Shown here: piece after piece, positions 35,090-46,145 of the stretch
Layout: every line of letters starts with the position of its first letter
Numbering within the stretch: position 1 is the stretch's first letter
Origin: Helicoverpa zea
Lineage: Eukaryota > Arthropoda > Insecta > Lepidoptera > Noctuidae
DNA: 64,000 bases
Assembly (NCBI RefSeq): GCF_022581195.2
Contig: NC_061482.1
Span: 9,362,001-9,426,000 of the forward strand
Direction: 5' to 3'
Position numbers and translations under genes: made by a program
The notes under the pieces: generated by a model
What the model was told of the DNA's origin: nothing
The model's database searches: none
Seen by the model: the letters and a program-made list of their open reading frames with translations, nothing else

Positions 35090-35341
35090 TTGATCACGGC
35101 AATAGGCTCCTTCAGGAGCGGTTCCGCAGGCGGCCTCGACGGCTTGAGTCCGTGGGGTCCAAGTCCTCATCTGCTTTTTAAAGATCTGTCAAAGCGACTT
35201 GCTGACACTTTAAGTGACCCAAAGGCTGGTTTTGATTTTGGTCAAAAATTAAGCATTGCCATCCAACGTGGCAATGCTGCCAGCCTCTTGGGTACACTCC
35301 CGGTGGGCAGCGATGAGGAGTTTTTTGATGCCATTTTATAA
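35090..35341 (+). pseudogene. Reverse-transcriptase-type retroelement ORF with internal deletion
   Basis: Open frame ending at TAA 35339-35341. The first 20 residues (ITAIGSFRSGSAGGLDGLSP) match the N-terminal part of a reverse-transcriptase family that has a 'SF-x-x-GSAGGLDGL-x-PQHL' motif. From WGPSPHLLFKDL on (KRLADTLSDPKAGFDFGQKL, SIAIQRGNAASLLGTLP) it matches the extreme C-terminus of the same family, where IQRGNAASxLGTLP is typical. Several hundred residues, including the catalytic region, are missing, yet the frame is intact to the stop. A second fragment of this kind lies at 52130-52420. The family name is uncertain. Confidence 0.5.
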
Positions 35342-35432
35342 TTGTTTTAGTTGTATATATGTATAAATAAGTTTATTTTTACGTAATGTAAATATACGGT
35401 GTTCCAAATAGTAACTCTTAAAAAAAATCCAC

Positions 35433-35570
35433 ACTAATATTATAAAGAGGAAAACTTTGTTTGTTTGGTTGTAATGAATAGGCTCTAAAACTACTGGACC
35501 GTTTTTTTTTAATTCTTTCACCTTTCGAAAGCTACATTATTACACGAGTAACATAGGCTAAATTTTACTT
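35433..35570 (+). mobile_element. Truncated Helitron-like element, copy 3
   Basis: Matches the first 135 bp of the elements at 17763 and 19771 (actaatattataaagaggaa, ctactggaccg, gagtaacataggcta), then switches to unrelated sequence at about 35571. The 3' hairpin and CTAG end are missing. Confidence 0.7.
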
Positions 35571-35800
35571 TGGAAAAAAATAGGGTTCCGTAAAATATTT
35601 GAGTTTTTCGGACACAAGGTCAACCAGAAAAGTTACTTATTTTGCGTACGTCGCCTAAACTATAAAAGATAGAACCATAAAATGTTCTAATTAATTGGAG
35701 ATCTTATAAATATCTACAAAAAAGTCCGCGACACACTATACCTATCTATGTCGAGTGAGGCACAACAACCATTTTTTTATTTAAAAATCTTAAATCCCAG
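35571..35800 (-). repeat. Interspersed-repeat fragment (TAGGGTTCCGTA type)
   Basis: Starts 'aatagggttccgtaaaata', the reverse orientation of the widespread repeat end also seen at 58190-58250 ('tacggatccctaaaaatg'). It continues to about 35800. No ORF. Confidence 0.5.
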
Positions 35801-36004
35801 GGCCAAATATTCAAATTACTTAGTAGGAATTGATTTACGAAAATAATGTTTTACGCATTTAACTTTACGTTGCCCTATCACGGGTTGGGGGCTCCCGACC
35901 CAGTAGATATATATTGTTACCAGAAAATAATTTAACATCAAATGTCGTTTATATAGAAACTCTACAATAATCGCTTTATTTATCTATCCTAAAACAACCG
36001 GGTT

Positions 36005-36490
36005 ACACCATTTCTAACAACAGGAATTACCCACCTGCTCCATAAATCAGGCAGTACCGCGTCACTCAAAAATTATAGACCGATCACTTGTTAACCGAAC
36101 TCTCTCTCTCTCTCTATTTCCAGCTATTCATCCCACATGGTGGTGGGGTCAGCTTTTTTTTCTTGTTTACCGAACATTTTGAAAAATACTCAATTATGTC
36201 AGTTTCTCAAAATGGACGTAAGGAGGGGTCCCGCGCTACTAAGGAGCTGCTCCTCACTGATATCAGCCAACAGGTTCGACGATCCCGAAAGAATTTGTGA
36301 CATGTTGGATAGATTATAAGAAGGCCTACGACGAATGCACCCGGAAAAGTGGGCCAAAAGGATCCCTGATGATGGAAGGCTGCCGAGAGAAAGAGCAAGG
36401 AAACGCTGAAAAGCACAGATTCATAGGAAAAGATGGAAAGATATGTGGTAGACCTTTGCCCACCAGTGGGATAATATAGGCTAAATAAAA
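36005..36490 (+). pseudogene. Decayed LINE reverse-transcriptase remnant
   Basis: Fragments in shifting frames line up with one LINE reverse transcriptase in order: LTTGITHLLHKSG and LKNYRPITC (fingers region), then QNGRKEGSRATKELLLTDIS, then WIDYKKAYD (the palm motif with its first catalytic aspartate), then a C-terminal-type piece ending TFAHQWDNIG. Frameshifts and large deletions separate the pieces. A CT microsatellite lies at 36102-36116. Non-functional. Confidence 0.6.
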
Positions 36491-36529
36491 AAAAGTAAGG
36501 TCACCTAAAATCACCTGCATACACAGGCA

Positions 36530-37660
36530 ATGCTGCACAGGAATAAGCATTTGAGGCGGAAACCAGCATCTATAAGGCTCTTTGCTATTTGCAACTATTG
36601 TTTGCATTTTCCATCTAGCGCACGACTGTGTGCGGACCATTTGTCTAATATTATTAGGGAAGATTTGTTAAATAGCGTTAATGCCAAGCGTTGTTTTAAT
36701 GCTGCGCTTGTTTCAGATATGACAACTATGTTAATTCGAAGTCTGAATTCTCCAAGACTCAATTTTTAATCTTTGGGTGGTTTGAATACTCATGAGCTTC
36801 ACTATTGGACTGGACTCACTACTGTGCAGTTTAACAACACTTTTCGGGAACATCGAGACTTTCAGAAAGACACCGGCATCCACGTGCAGTTTTGGGCGTT
36901 TATATGGCCAAGCTAAAAACTGGTGAAACTAACGAAAGGCTAGCAATGTTCTTTGGCATGGCAGGCCTATTGTTAGAAGGCCGCTTAAAAATAGCCAGGG
37001 AATGTCTATCGAATGATTCTGTTTCTAGAAATCTTGGTCTTAATCATCTTTCTAGTCAAGGTGTCTTGGAAAGAAACTTTCCGTTACCTAGGGAGATTTT
37101 TGGTAATGAGCAAAACACAAAAGTCATTTTAATACTGGTAGTCGGTCAATTTAGACATTAATAGCGATAGCTTCAGAGATAGCGTGGGTGATATACAAGC
37201 TTGTCTTGTCCTGTCTTGGCTATGAAGTTCGCACCTTCAAAGAATCCCAGCTATACCCAACTTACGACAGAGCAGACGCATAAGTCCCAGTTGGTTACAA
37301 TTTGTAGATGAGTCGTAAAAGCCATTATTGGTAAGTTAAAAATTCGGTTTGGATATGTTGCGACAAACATATTTTAACCGCGCACTACATCGCTTGTTTT
37401 GTGATTTCAAAATAGCAGCTGCCATGATAAACGCTCACTACCGTGTCGCTGAAGACAATAGGTTCGCACCTCAGACTCTGAATATAATACACGCCAGGTT
37501 GAATGAAAAACCTAAGCACGCAGCGAGTAGCTTTTTAAACAATGCAAGCTAACATCCCATATTTTAACGACTTCCCATGTTTAACGAAACATGAAATCTT
37601 TTTATTTGCTTTAAGAAGGAAAACAGAACAGTATATCTGTTCAGACTTCTTGGTCATCTC
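36530..37660 (+). pseudogene. ISL2EU-like transposase relic, copy 1
   Basis: Pieces in different frames follow the order of ISL2EU/IS4EU (PIF-Harbinger-related) transposases: a post-THAP segment (ARLCADHLSNII), a 'HYWTGLTTVQFNN' helix, KLKTGETNERLAMFFGMAG and RECLSNDSVSRNLGLNHLSS (DNA-binding helices), REIFGNEQNTKVILIL (approach to the DDE core), then RQTYFNRALHRLF-DFKIAAAMINAHY (after the last catalytic residue) and DFPCLTKHEIFLFAL. Most of the catalytic core is deleted and there are many stops. DNA transposase, dead. Confidence 0.6.
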
Positions 37661-38500
37661 CTCATTTCTATCTTTTTTATTTTTCCTGCCATGACGGGTT
37701 TCGCTTTTGTTTTTACTTTTACTTCAAAAAGTCAAAATATTGGTATCGCCCGCGGTTCGTCGCACGATCAAAACCAATTAAAAACCCATGAAAAAACCTT
37801 GCTAGAAGTGCTGACCGTTAGTGCCTGTATCACCCGGACTCGTGAAAAGACTATACTGAAACAAGTGCGGAGAAAGTGTCCCGCTGGCCGGCCGGCATCG
37901 AGTGCCCCGTCGTCGGCAGATTTCTTTCCCGTCCACTTCACTGTTTCCCAGGTAAGTTATCTTTTTCACTCATTCTGAGAGTCACGGGGTTTCAAAGGGG
38001 ACTTCAACGGAGATTGCAGTAACGCCAGTAACTTCTCCAGCGAGTATCGTCCAATATCTTAATCGGGAGTAAAACAGTCTAGTATCGGAGTGGCATACGG
38101 GTGCTTTTGCACCGCGGGCATTAAATGATTGTGCGAAAATTTTAAATGTAAAGCTTAGCTGAGATCATTTCCATGGTTGAAAAGAAGATGTTATACAATG
38201 TAATCAATGCAATTATACAATGTACCTTCTTTGTAGTTACATGGTCAATTATCTATGACTGCAAAATGAAAAATCTTTTTTTCATTCAACTATTTTATTT
38301 CTTTGAAAGTGTATTGGAGAACGTTTATCGATACCTACACGTGGGCTTTTGTTTTTACTGTTCTTGGTTACTTATCATACTCGCCGTTCGTATGAGTATC
38401 TCGCCTCGGATGCAATAACAAACTTTCCCTACTTCTTTTTCTCTTCTTTATCGAAATGTGCTATACTTTGATATAGTTTTAAATTTGTACAATTCATGTT
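37661..38500. other. Unassigned stretch with a CpG-rich patch
   Basis: A GC/CpG-rich patch at 37860-37955 ends CCCAG|gtaagt and could be taken for a first exon, but its open frames have no supported start or protein match. The remainder is AT-rich. Confidence 0.35.
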
Positions 38501-38519
38501 TATTAAAATTCTTTTTAGG

Positions 38520-38880
38520 TATGAGATACCAAGAAAAAACACTTTTTTAAAAAGACAAGTCAGAAAGCTGGTTTACCATGTGTACTGTTTTATGAAAAAG
38601 GAGGCTAAAGAAGGAGTCAGAAATTTAAAACAAATTCAAAAAAGAACAGCGGAGGCTACGAACACATCTGTTGCAACTGTGAGGCGAATTCTGAAAGAAA
38701 GTGGTAATAATGAGTTTCTTTCTGTATTTAGAACAGAACACCAGGAAAAAAACGACCAAGAGCAAAACGTGTCACAGGACTTTATGATTTTGACCAGGGA
38801 TTAATTAAAAGGTGTATACACAATTTTCATATCACAGAAAAAGAATTGCCCACTGCAGAAAAATTGAAAAGTTTACATCA
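38520..38880 (+). pseudogene. Winged-helix N-terminus of a DDE transposase
   Basis: The frame reads EIPRKNTFLKRQVRKLVYHV, YCFMKKEAKEGVRNLKQIQK, RTAEATNTSVATVRRILKES, then after a frameshift KKRPRAKRVTGLYDFDQGLI and KRCIHNFHITEKELPTAEKL. This is the two-part helix-turn-helix region of a Tc1/mariner-like (DDE_3) transposase, in which A-T-N-T-S-V-A-T-V-R-R is the recognition helix. The catalytic domain is absent; the sequence runs straight into a different transposase at about 38881. Confidence 0.5.
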
Positions 38881-39960
38881 TTAATGTATTTGGACCTTAC
38901 GATACCACAAAAACTGATGCGCAAATAATGCTCGACATCATGGGTACTGAACAACATCCGATGATGTTTTTCTACAGCAAAATGATGCATTTATTTTGGA
39001 CCGTGGTTTTAGAGACAGCTTGAACGCAATCGAAGCCTGTGCCTACGAATGTTATGTACCTCCAACTAAAGTTCGTGAAGAATCACAGCTCTCTACTGAG
39101 CAAGCAAATGAATTCCGAGCTGTTACACTACACAGATGGGTAATGGAATTGGTAAACGGTAGATACAAGCGGGATTTTAAACTGCTGCGTCAAAAATATT
39201 TCAATACGGCTCTAAAACCCGTCATGTTTGTGGATTTCCGAATTGCTGCATCAGTTCTAAATACTTTTCACACACCAATTTTAGATAGCATACATGCAAC
39301 TCTGGAATCGTATAAGAGAAACAAAATGAACAATTCTGGAATCGTATAAGAGAAACAGTTGATTTATAGAATACTATTGATCCCGCCCTCGGCTCGGTAA
39401 CAGAGTTATATGATAGCTCATCATCATCAACTTCCGAGTTTTTTTTTCCAACTATGTTGGGGTCGGCTTCCAGTCTATAGATTTTATATATCTATGTTGA
39501 AAAGAAGCGTTTGAAAGGTTAGAAGCTAATAACATTGAAAATTTCCCGAAGCTCACTGAAAATGAAATAATTGTCCTGGCTTTGGGTACATACCAATTGA
39601 AACTGGCTAGCTGATACTGTGGGTAACATTTCCAAAACGGTTTGTATCTTATAGAAACCTACAGATAAAATCAATTGGAAGATTTACCAGATTATGGAAT
39701 CCATGAAGACGAATGGCTGTTACGTGGACGCATATAGTCCCGACACGTCAGACCACGGTTATATTACTATACTACGTTTTGATAAACAATAGTCACATTG
39801 CAGGCAGAAACAACATAGTACAACACTACTGTACACTTTATCAGGACAGCACTATGGTTAGGTACAAATGGGCATATTGAATCAATTAAATGATATTTAG
39901 TATAATAATATGCGGTTCCCGAAAGATTCTCTGCACCGACCACATTTCTAAATGACGTTA
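38881..39960 (+). pseudogene. ISL2EU-like transposase relic, copy 2 (C-terminal half)
   Basis: Begins VFGPYDTTKTDAQIMLDIM (segment around the second catalytic aspartate), shifts frame to FILDRGFRDSLNAIEACAYE, then QLSTEQANEFRAVTLHRWVM and ELVNGRYKRDFKLLRQKYFN and DFRIAASVLNTF (region around the catalytic glutamate and after). From 39500 a cysteine-zone tail follows in broken frames: FPKLTENEIIVLALGTYQLK, LEDLPDYGIHEDEWLLRGRI, GRNNIVQHYCT. It overlaps in order with copy 1 and is better preserved at the C-terminus. Several frameshifts; non-functional. Confidence 0.65.
39425..39482 (-). repeat. SINE 3'-end fragment
   Basis: The motif 'ccaactatgttggggtcggc ttcca' is the 3' terminal block of the SINE at 34158-34688 in the same orientation. 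It sits inside the copy-2 transposase relic. Confidence 0.6.
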
Positions 39961-39989
39961 TTTTAGATGCGCATTTAAATAATACAATA

Positions 39990-40228
39990 TTAGCCCAGCC
40001 TTTTCCCAGCTATCATGCGGTCGACTTCTAGTCTAACCGGATGTAGCTGCCTGTCTGAAGCAAGAACACAACAACTACGTTGGTGTAATTTTTTCAAAGA
40101 AAATGCGATTACAACACCTGTTTGTGTCATGGAGAGTGAGCTCTGCGTCCATCAATCCTCCGAGCCTTTTTCCCAAACTATGTGGGGGTCGGCTTTCAGT
40201 CTAACCGGATGTAGCTGAGTACCAGAGC
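39990..40228 (-). repeat. Two SINE 3'-end fragments
   Basis: Two diverged copies of the terminal block ('cttttcccagctat-cggtcgacttctagtctaaccggatg' near 39995 and 'ctttttcccaaactatgtgg' near 40162) lie about 165 bp apart, with 'agagtgagctctgcgt' duplicated between and after them (40133 and 40239). Partial duplication is likely. Confidence 0.55.
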
Positions 40229-40700
40229 TAAGTATCAGAGAGTGAGCTCTGCGTGTCACCATTTATTCGTTATTCGTGACGAGATATTGGCTAGCCTGTA
40301 GGTATTAATTATTGTAGGCTAAGGTTAAGCTCCTTTTCTCATAATGCAACTATATCTTTCTTGTGCATCAATGCATATTGGAGGGACGAGAAAAGCCCCA
40401 TTTTAATTGAACAATATTGTTCATAAGTCCCCTATATTGGACATGTTTAGTTTGGATACTTGGGCATCAATTCGAGATTGTTTTATTTGTAATGTTGATG
40501 AATTAGATGTACCAAAGCGTTCAATGAGTGCGGTTGGTACCCTGGCGAACAGTGTTGATTCTAGTACCATGTGCGCGAAGTCTAATCATTTTCGTTCGAT
40601 TTGTATTAGACTTCATTCTTAAAACTTCACCTAAGCAGAAGTTAGGGCTAAACAACAGTTCTTTTCAGAGCTTAGAATATTACAGGCTATTAACATTTTC
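40229..40700. other. Unassigned; one 71-codon ORF not recognised
   Basis: The ORF at 40407-40622 (LDMFSLDTWASIRDCFICN...) has mixed composition but no family match that I know. It may be part of the broken mobile element to its right. Confidence 0.3.
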
Positions 40701-40708
40701 TTAAACAT

Positions 40709-40939
40709 TTGAAAAAGCCTAAGAGAGCCAGGTCCCCACTTTCTAACCATAGTTCTCAAGTACAGGCAGCAAGAATACGTCGTATGGGAGAATCTTCACC
40801 TGAACGTTCACAACGCCTTTCTGAACAAAATCAGAGAAACCCTCAGGCTCGCGCACGAGAGTCGAGTGTCGAACGTTCGCAACACCTTGCACAGCAAAAT
40901 CTGAGAACCTCTGAGTTACGTGACGGTAAAACGGAGTGA
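40709..40939 (+). pseudogene. Helitron-polyprotein-like N-terminal fragment
   Basis: Frame KKPKRARSPLSNHSSQVQAA, RIRRMGESSPERSQRLSEQ, then a second ESSVERSQHLAQQNLRT repeat, to a stop at 40939. Two E-S-S-x-E-R-S-Q-x-L-x-x-Q-N units about 22 residues apart resemble the Arg/Gln-rich repeats at the start of many Helitron replication proteins. A PIF1-like helicase relic on the same strand lies 4.6 kb to the right. Weak assignment. Confidence 0.3.
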
Positions 40940-41229
40940 CGAATTGATGTTTTTTTTTTAAATGAGATAGTTAAATAAAAGGATGGACAGTGACATGGGC
41001 TATCTACCGCCCAATGAAGTGGGTGCGGGTCAGCTAGTCTCATATAAATCTGAAGCAGTAATATGCAAATATCTTTTTTCCCATACCTATCAAATCTTAA
41101 TGATAGATACCTACAAATGCGACTGGCGGTCCAGAAACGCCAACTCTCCCAAAACACTCCTGTAATGAGAAATGTATAAGAAAAGCTCGTCAATCGAAAA
41201 ACTAGTCAAATAAACAAAAATTTTACAAT

Positions 41230-41490
41230 CGCGGATGTCTTCTATTTGGCCAATAGAAGATATCGCGATGGTCTTGAGTCATCGCTTGGACAACAAGTAG
41301 GGACACAAAGCGTGCAACGTGGCGGCGCCCGCCGTAAAGCGTCGGCGGCTTGTTGCGAGCGACAACAAGCGGAGCCGGCTGGCCAGATTACTCCCGCCCT
41401 TCATCCGGCACAGTCGCGCCACCCGCCGGCCGCCCGTCGCGACACACGCACGCACAATTCCGACATGTGCTCCCTAATTACTTACTGATA
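41230..41490. other. CpG-rich island
   Basis: Strongly GC- and CpG-rich compared with its surroundings (for example gcggcgcccgccgtaaagcg and gccaccgccggccgcc-type runs). A long ORF on the plus strand (41246-41488) has the biased composition expected of such sequence. It might be a promoter or a 5' exon of the CNG gene, but no splice-phase match was found. Confidence 0.3.
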
Positions 41491-44400
41491 CTCATTGACA
41501 AATTACTCCATTGGTGACACAATATTTCGTGTTCAGCTGAAATTTGCGGCTTACCATTGCACTGAGGTAAGGATAACGATTAGAATTATTAGTTTCGCTT
41601 TCGTCTTCTTAACGTTTCAATAAAAGCATGCGATAATAAAAAAGATAGCAATAAAGATTCCTTGGCTGGATAAGAAATACTTAAAGTACCCATCAAGTTG
41701 ACAGTGAATGCTTACAAAAACGTTTTGAATTATTTGGATGAATGTTTAAAAAAACTATATTTACAAGCTCGTCACGACATTATTATCGTAATTCATGGGG
41801 GCTTGGATGTAGCGTTACTTTTCTATCGGGAATTTAACTCTTTACCTTGACACGCAATAATAAACTTTAAACTTTCCCTAGTGTGCATTATTAATAACAT
41901 TACCAAAAATGAATATATTAGATATATGATGTTAATATCCATTTTACATGTAACGAATACCATATGTTTTTTATTTTTAGATTTCCCTCGATGACCATGT
42001 TTTATTTCCAATACACATTTTCGAAACACCGCTTGATAACGTTTCAAATATTAGAAGGTACTCTTTGCATACCCTTGATAAAAAAATGCACTACAGTACC
42101 GACCTGACATAGTTTACCCAACGATGAATAGACAAGAAAAACATGTGTAGGTAATACGTTTGCTTAATTAGTTAATAGTCGTCGAGACTGTGCTTCTACC
42201 TCAGCCTGATGAAAGAATTAAGCCCACAATTAATGGTAATTACCTCGACTGGAGGTTTCAACGGAATTAAATTGATTTTCTAAAGCTTCCCTTACTTCAA
42301 CATTATAGCACCTCTCAGAGAAAGTACAATACCGAGTTCTTAGTGTTGTAACACAACTTACTGATTATTTAGGAGTTAAGTATTGCAAAAAAATACTTTA
42401 CAGAAGACCGACCCTATGAGAATCAGGCTCTTTAATCTTTATGTTTCAAAGGATTTTAGAATCGCTAGCATCTGAACTGAAGGAAGAGATTGTACTTTAA
42501 AATTCAAAATATTAGCTTCCTGTACCATTCGAGATAAAATTCCACTCACAGTTAATGACAATGTATCTGTTCTTAGCACCGAATGCTTTGTCTTTGTAAT
42601 GCAAGTTATTAATAACTTGCTACTAAGTAATTAATTATGGCGTCCTAGCCGACTGTCGGCAACGGCGGCTGACATGCAAGCATTAGTTCGGACACAACAC
42701 TCTCATAGCCCGGTGACGGAAACTCGACACGACCCGGCTAGAGATCGGACATAGGACCGACATTAATATGTTCTCCGATGCACGGAGGTATCAGTCACCA
42801 TATTCCAGTCTCCGGGCAGCTTTGTGAAAGCCTAAACCAACCGCAGTTGTCACAATGCCTAACGAAAATTAAATAACCAATTTTCAGGATTTTTGGAATA
42901 CGTCATGGCTGTTCCTGCCATTGTGTCAATCACAGGCTGTGATCCTGGTGCAATACGTGACCGAATTAATCACGATGCAACTGAACCATCGCTGTAATGC
43001 TATCAAAATATTTTTGTTAGGTTTTACTGAGTGCTACCTTCTCAATATTTGCGAAATTAATCATGTGTGTTGGTATTTCTAGATAATAAATAAGTAGGTG
43101 CCTGGGTATAACTATTGGACGACTCAACATGGATGTTGAATTGCCAGATAAGTAGCCTCTGTTGTCCCAGGCTGAAAGCTACCTTCACAACATACATTTG
43201 CTGTAAGCTGTAGTCTTTCTTTCTTTCTTTCTACAAATAAAATATGTGGTGACGAAGTTGGCGGGACGTATGAGGGAGGGAGTTCTCTCCCTCACTTTAC
43301 AGACTCGTTTCATATCGCCCAGAAATCTTTAATAGCGAGATGTATCCTGCCACTATAGGTGCAGTCATATGTGCTGAAAGTAACGAGTATACGACACTTA
43401 AAATATGAACACCGCTTCATACCATGAGCGACACAGCTAGCGGCTGTTTTGAGTGCTTGATTAGCAGACCTTTTTACCGGCAACAGACTACAAACTGTTC
43501 ATTTTTAAACTAAGACGTGAACCTTCATCGCAAACGGTTGCCTTAAGAAAGTGTTTTTGGTTCACTTGGGCTTTGTTTTGTATTCAGATTTTTTATAAAC
43601 ACAACGTGAGTTTAATTTGTTAAGGTACGTATATGATTGTAGCTACAAAAAAGTTGCAATCTTTTCCATAGCCCCTTACAAGACTGTCCTCTGGTAACAT
43701 ATTATTTATATCTGTATCCATCAAATTCGAACAGTCTAGTATGTATGTAGTTACAGCTGAAAAATAATTTCTGCAACTAAACTATATCTGTTAAACAAAA
43801 TCAGCGAAGTTATTTTTAAAGATAAAATAATAAGGTATCGTTGGACACGTACGCGGTAAATGGAGGTACATTAAAATGCTATCGCTTGGTTGACTTAAAA
43901 GGCATTTAATATTCTGAGGAAATACAGATTAATTCGAACTTTTATTTAAACATTATATAAATATATTTAAATTAATGTTAGAAACTTCTATCTAACGAAG
44001 TGAAGAATAGTACTGTGAATTTAGAGACATTGATTGGCATGATGCTTGGTACTGAGCCGACGTTCTGAATTAATGCAGGCATTTGTGTAAAGTGAAAATT
44101 GATTTTTATTATGATATAGTATGTCTGAAAATGTTGCTAACAAAGATTCTAATGCGCGGACTATAACAACATGACTGACGCTCCCATAAATGCAACACAA
44201 TAAAATAGCGCTTTACGCAATAATCAATACCCGCAGCTCCAGATAGGCTCTCACTAATACAAGTGGACGAAACAAGAATACTAATAGGCGTTATGTTTTA
44301 CGTTTTCCCACTTTAAATGAAATGATAATTTCATAAGTATTGCATTATATTTAAACTCTTGGTTAGATGTTATCATCCACAAATAATAAAACACATGGAA

Positions 44401-45103
44401 TTAGGTAAATAAAACTTATCAAAGAAAATGCAAGTAAACTGGTGATTTGTTATTAAACATTAAAAAATGTTGGGTAAAAAAAATCTCCACGAATTTGTAT
44501 TTTAATTACGTTTTTTTTGTACGTAAATGGTCGCAGTAAGTCTGAAATCTTCTCACATTGATAAGTTGAATTTTAAACCTACAAATGTTTCTCGCATTAT
44601 TATTAACTCCTTTCTGGGAGAGGGACCAAAAATTCTTAAGATTCGTTTTTGAAAAAACGGAATATTCATGAAAGAAAATACTCTATCTTGACTGTTATAA
44701 TAAAATTTTGTTGATTGCTATAATTTGTTCAGAATGGCAATTTGTTGCAACAGCTTCATGTTGAAAGCTTTGGAACACTAAGAAAAATAAAAAATCTTCA
44801 TGACTTGTACTCCTTCGTGTACCCCATCTCATCAAATATTGCAGAAAGTATTCCAAATATTCTTCAGTATGCCATTCTTTAACGGTTTTTCAGTCAAAGA
44901 TATTGGCTTCGAAAAAAGTTGTTTCTACAATAATCGTCTATGGTTCCTCATATGCTTCAGCTGGACGATCAAATTCTTATTTAAGCTTATGTCTGTAGAC
45001 AGAAGAATCCATTTTTCACAGGGTGAAAAAAATGACCGCTAGTATAATTAAAGGAGATGGTGAAAAACACTCAGAGTCGACAGATATTTCCTGACAGACT
45101 TAC
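41491..45103. other. Intergenic sequence, nothing recognised
   Basis: Mostly AT-rich; a more GC-rich patch at 42640-42800 and a TTTC microsatellite at 43215-43232. No ORF resembles a known protein. Confidence 0.45.
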
Positions 45104-45219
45104 CTCCCCACTCAGAGACATTTAATGATTACTTAAGTCTCTCCTTAGTGACGGAATGACATACAAATCCTTCACTAAGGAATGGCTTAAGTAACCATTA
45201 AATGACTCTGAGTGGGGAG
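45104..45219. mobile_element. 116-bp palindromic MITE
   Basis: The ends read CTCCCCACTCAGAG and CTCTGAGTGGGGAG; the arms continue (CATTTAATG, TTACTTAAG, TTAGTGA with their complements) so almost the whole element forms one hairpin. No ORF. Flanking duplication not clear. Confidence 0.75.
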
Positions 45220-45237
45220 CTTAACCTTAAACACACA

Positions 45238-45276
45238 ACAAAGAAATATTGCATTCCAATGCAATCTTTCTTTGTG
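45238..45276. other. Short hairpin
   Basis: CAAAGAAATATTGCATT pairs with AATGCAATCTTTCTTTG around a 2-base loop with a single mismatch. It lies 20 bp right of the MITE. Function unknown. Confidence 0.5.
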
Positions 45277-45532
45277 GTCTGTCAGAAGAGGAGAGGTGTA
45301 GGGGCGACGCAGGGCCCATGACTTGGTCGAAAGCTCCCATGGCAATCTCTTGACCCGTTTATTTGTGTAACATCAAGACCAGGTCCCCTTACCATCTCAC
45401 CGGCGAAATGTCTATTGCTTGTTGACGATATGGGGACAGTGGGAGTCCAGCCACAACAATCCGTGATGATTATGTAAGTAGTCACTAAGGACGCTGGTAA
45501 GTGAATATGCGTTATAACAGGTAAACAGCCCG

Positions 45533-46145
45533 ATCATCTCCAACCAGCCTCGCATCACGTTCACGCTCTGTGATCTGACAGATAATATGCGTCAGCAAGG
45601 GGACCACACTTTTATTGAAATACTAAATGCATTGAGAATAGGTGAGCTAACCGCTAACCACTTTAGTATTTTGATGCAAAGAGTTATTCAAAACCCAAGT
45701 GATGAGTTTGTAACAGACAAAGCAAATCGACAAGTAAACAATCACAACGCTGCTGTTTTAAATCTGTTCCGGAATAAGGGATCTCGAATTTATACCATTA
45801 AAGCACAGAACCAACTAATAGACGCCACAAGAAATACAGATAATTTAAATTTAGCAAATATAATACCAACAGATATATACGACTGGAGGCTTACCATCAG
45901 TGCTTGAAATATTTGTAGGAGCAAAAGTAATGTTGCGGTTCAACATCGACGTTACAAAAGGATTGGTAAATGGTGCACTACAGAAATACACTGTGGATAG
46001 GCCACATTGCAGAAATTGTTTGGCCTCAGTTCTGTCGAACCCAAATGTACGAAACAGATGTGCCATCAGTTCGGATTGACTTTGGCAGAGACGGCATGCG
46101 CGTTATCCACCCTAAAGCCATACAGTTTTCAGCAAAATTTTCCAT
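45533..46145 (+). pseudogene. PIF1-like (Helitron) helicase relic
   Basis: One frame (45533-45905) reads ITFTLCDLTDNMRQQGD, TFIEILNALRIGELTANHFS and ends IIPTDIYDWR; another (45903 on) reads LEIFVGAKVMLRFNIDVTKG then LVNGALQ, with a later RVIHPKAIQFSAKF. L-T-x-N-M-R-Q-x-G-D and V-G-A-K-V-M-L-R-x-N are conserved in the C-terminal half of PIF1-family helicases, especially those of Helitrons. The Walker A half is missing, and at least two frameshifts separate the parts. Dead transposon debris. Confidence 0.6.

Noticed and set aside
36137..36640. Several overlapping ORFs of 60-104 codons on both strands
   Set aside because: Explained as broken frames of the LINE remnant and the ISL2EU-like relic.
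37691..37953. Possible first exon of the CNG gene ending CCCAG|gtaagt
   Set aside because: The ATG-initiated frame ends in phase 0, whereas the exon at 51042 needs phase 2. The phase-2 frame has a stop shortly upstream and no start codon.
41246..41488. 80-codon ORF in a CpG-rich island
   Set aside because: Composition simply mirrors the GC-rich DNA; no start context or matching splice phase. Kept only as a CpG-rich region.
44800..45042. 80-codon plus-strand ORF
   Set aside because: No recognisable family, biased Phe/Lys composition, no splice or promoter signals.
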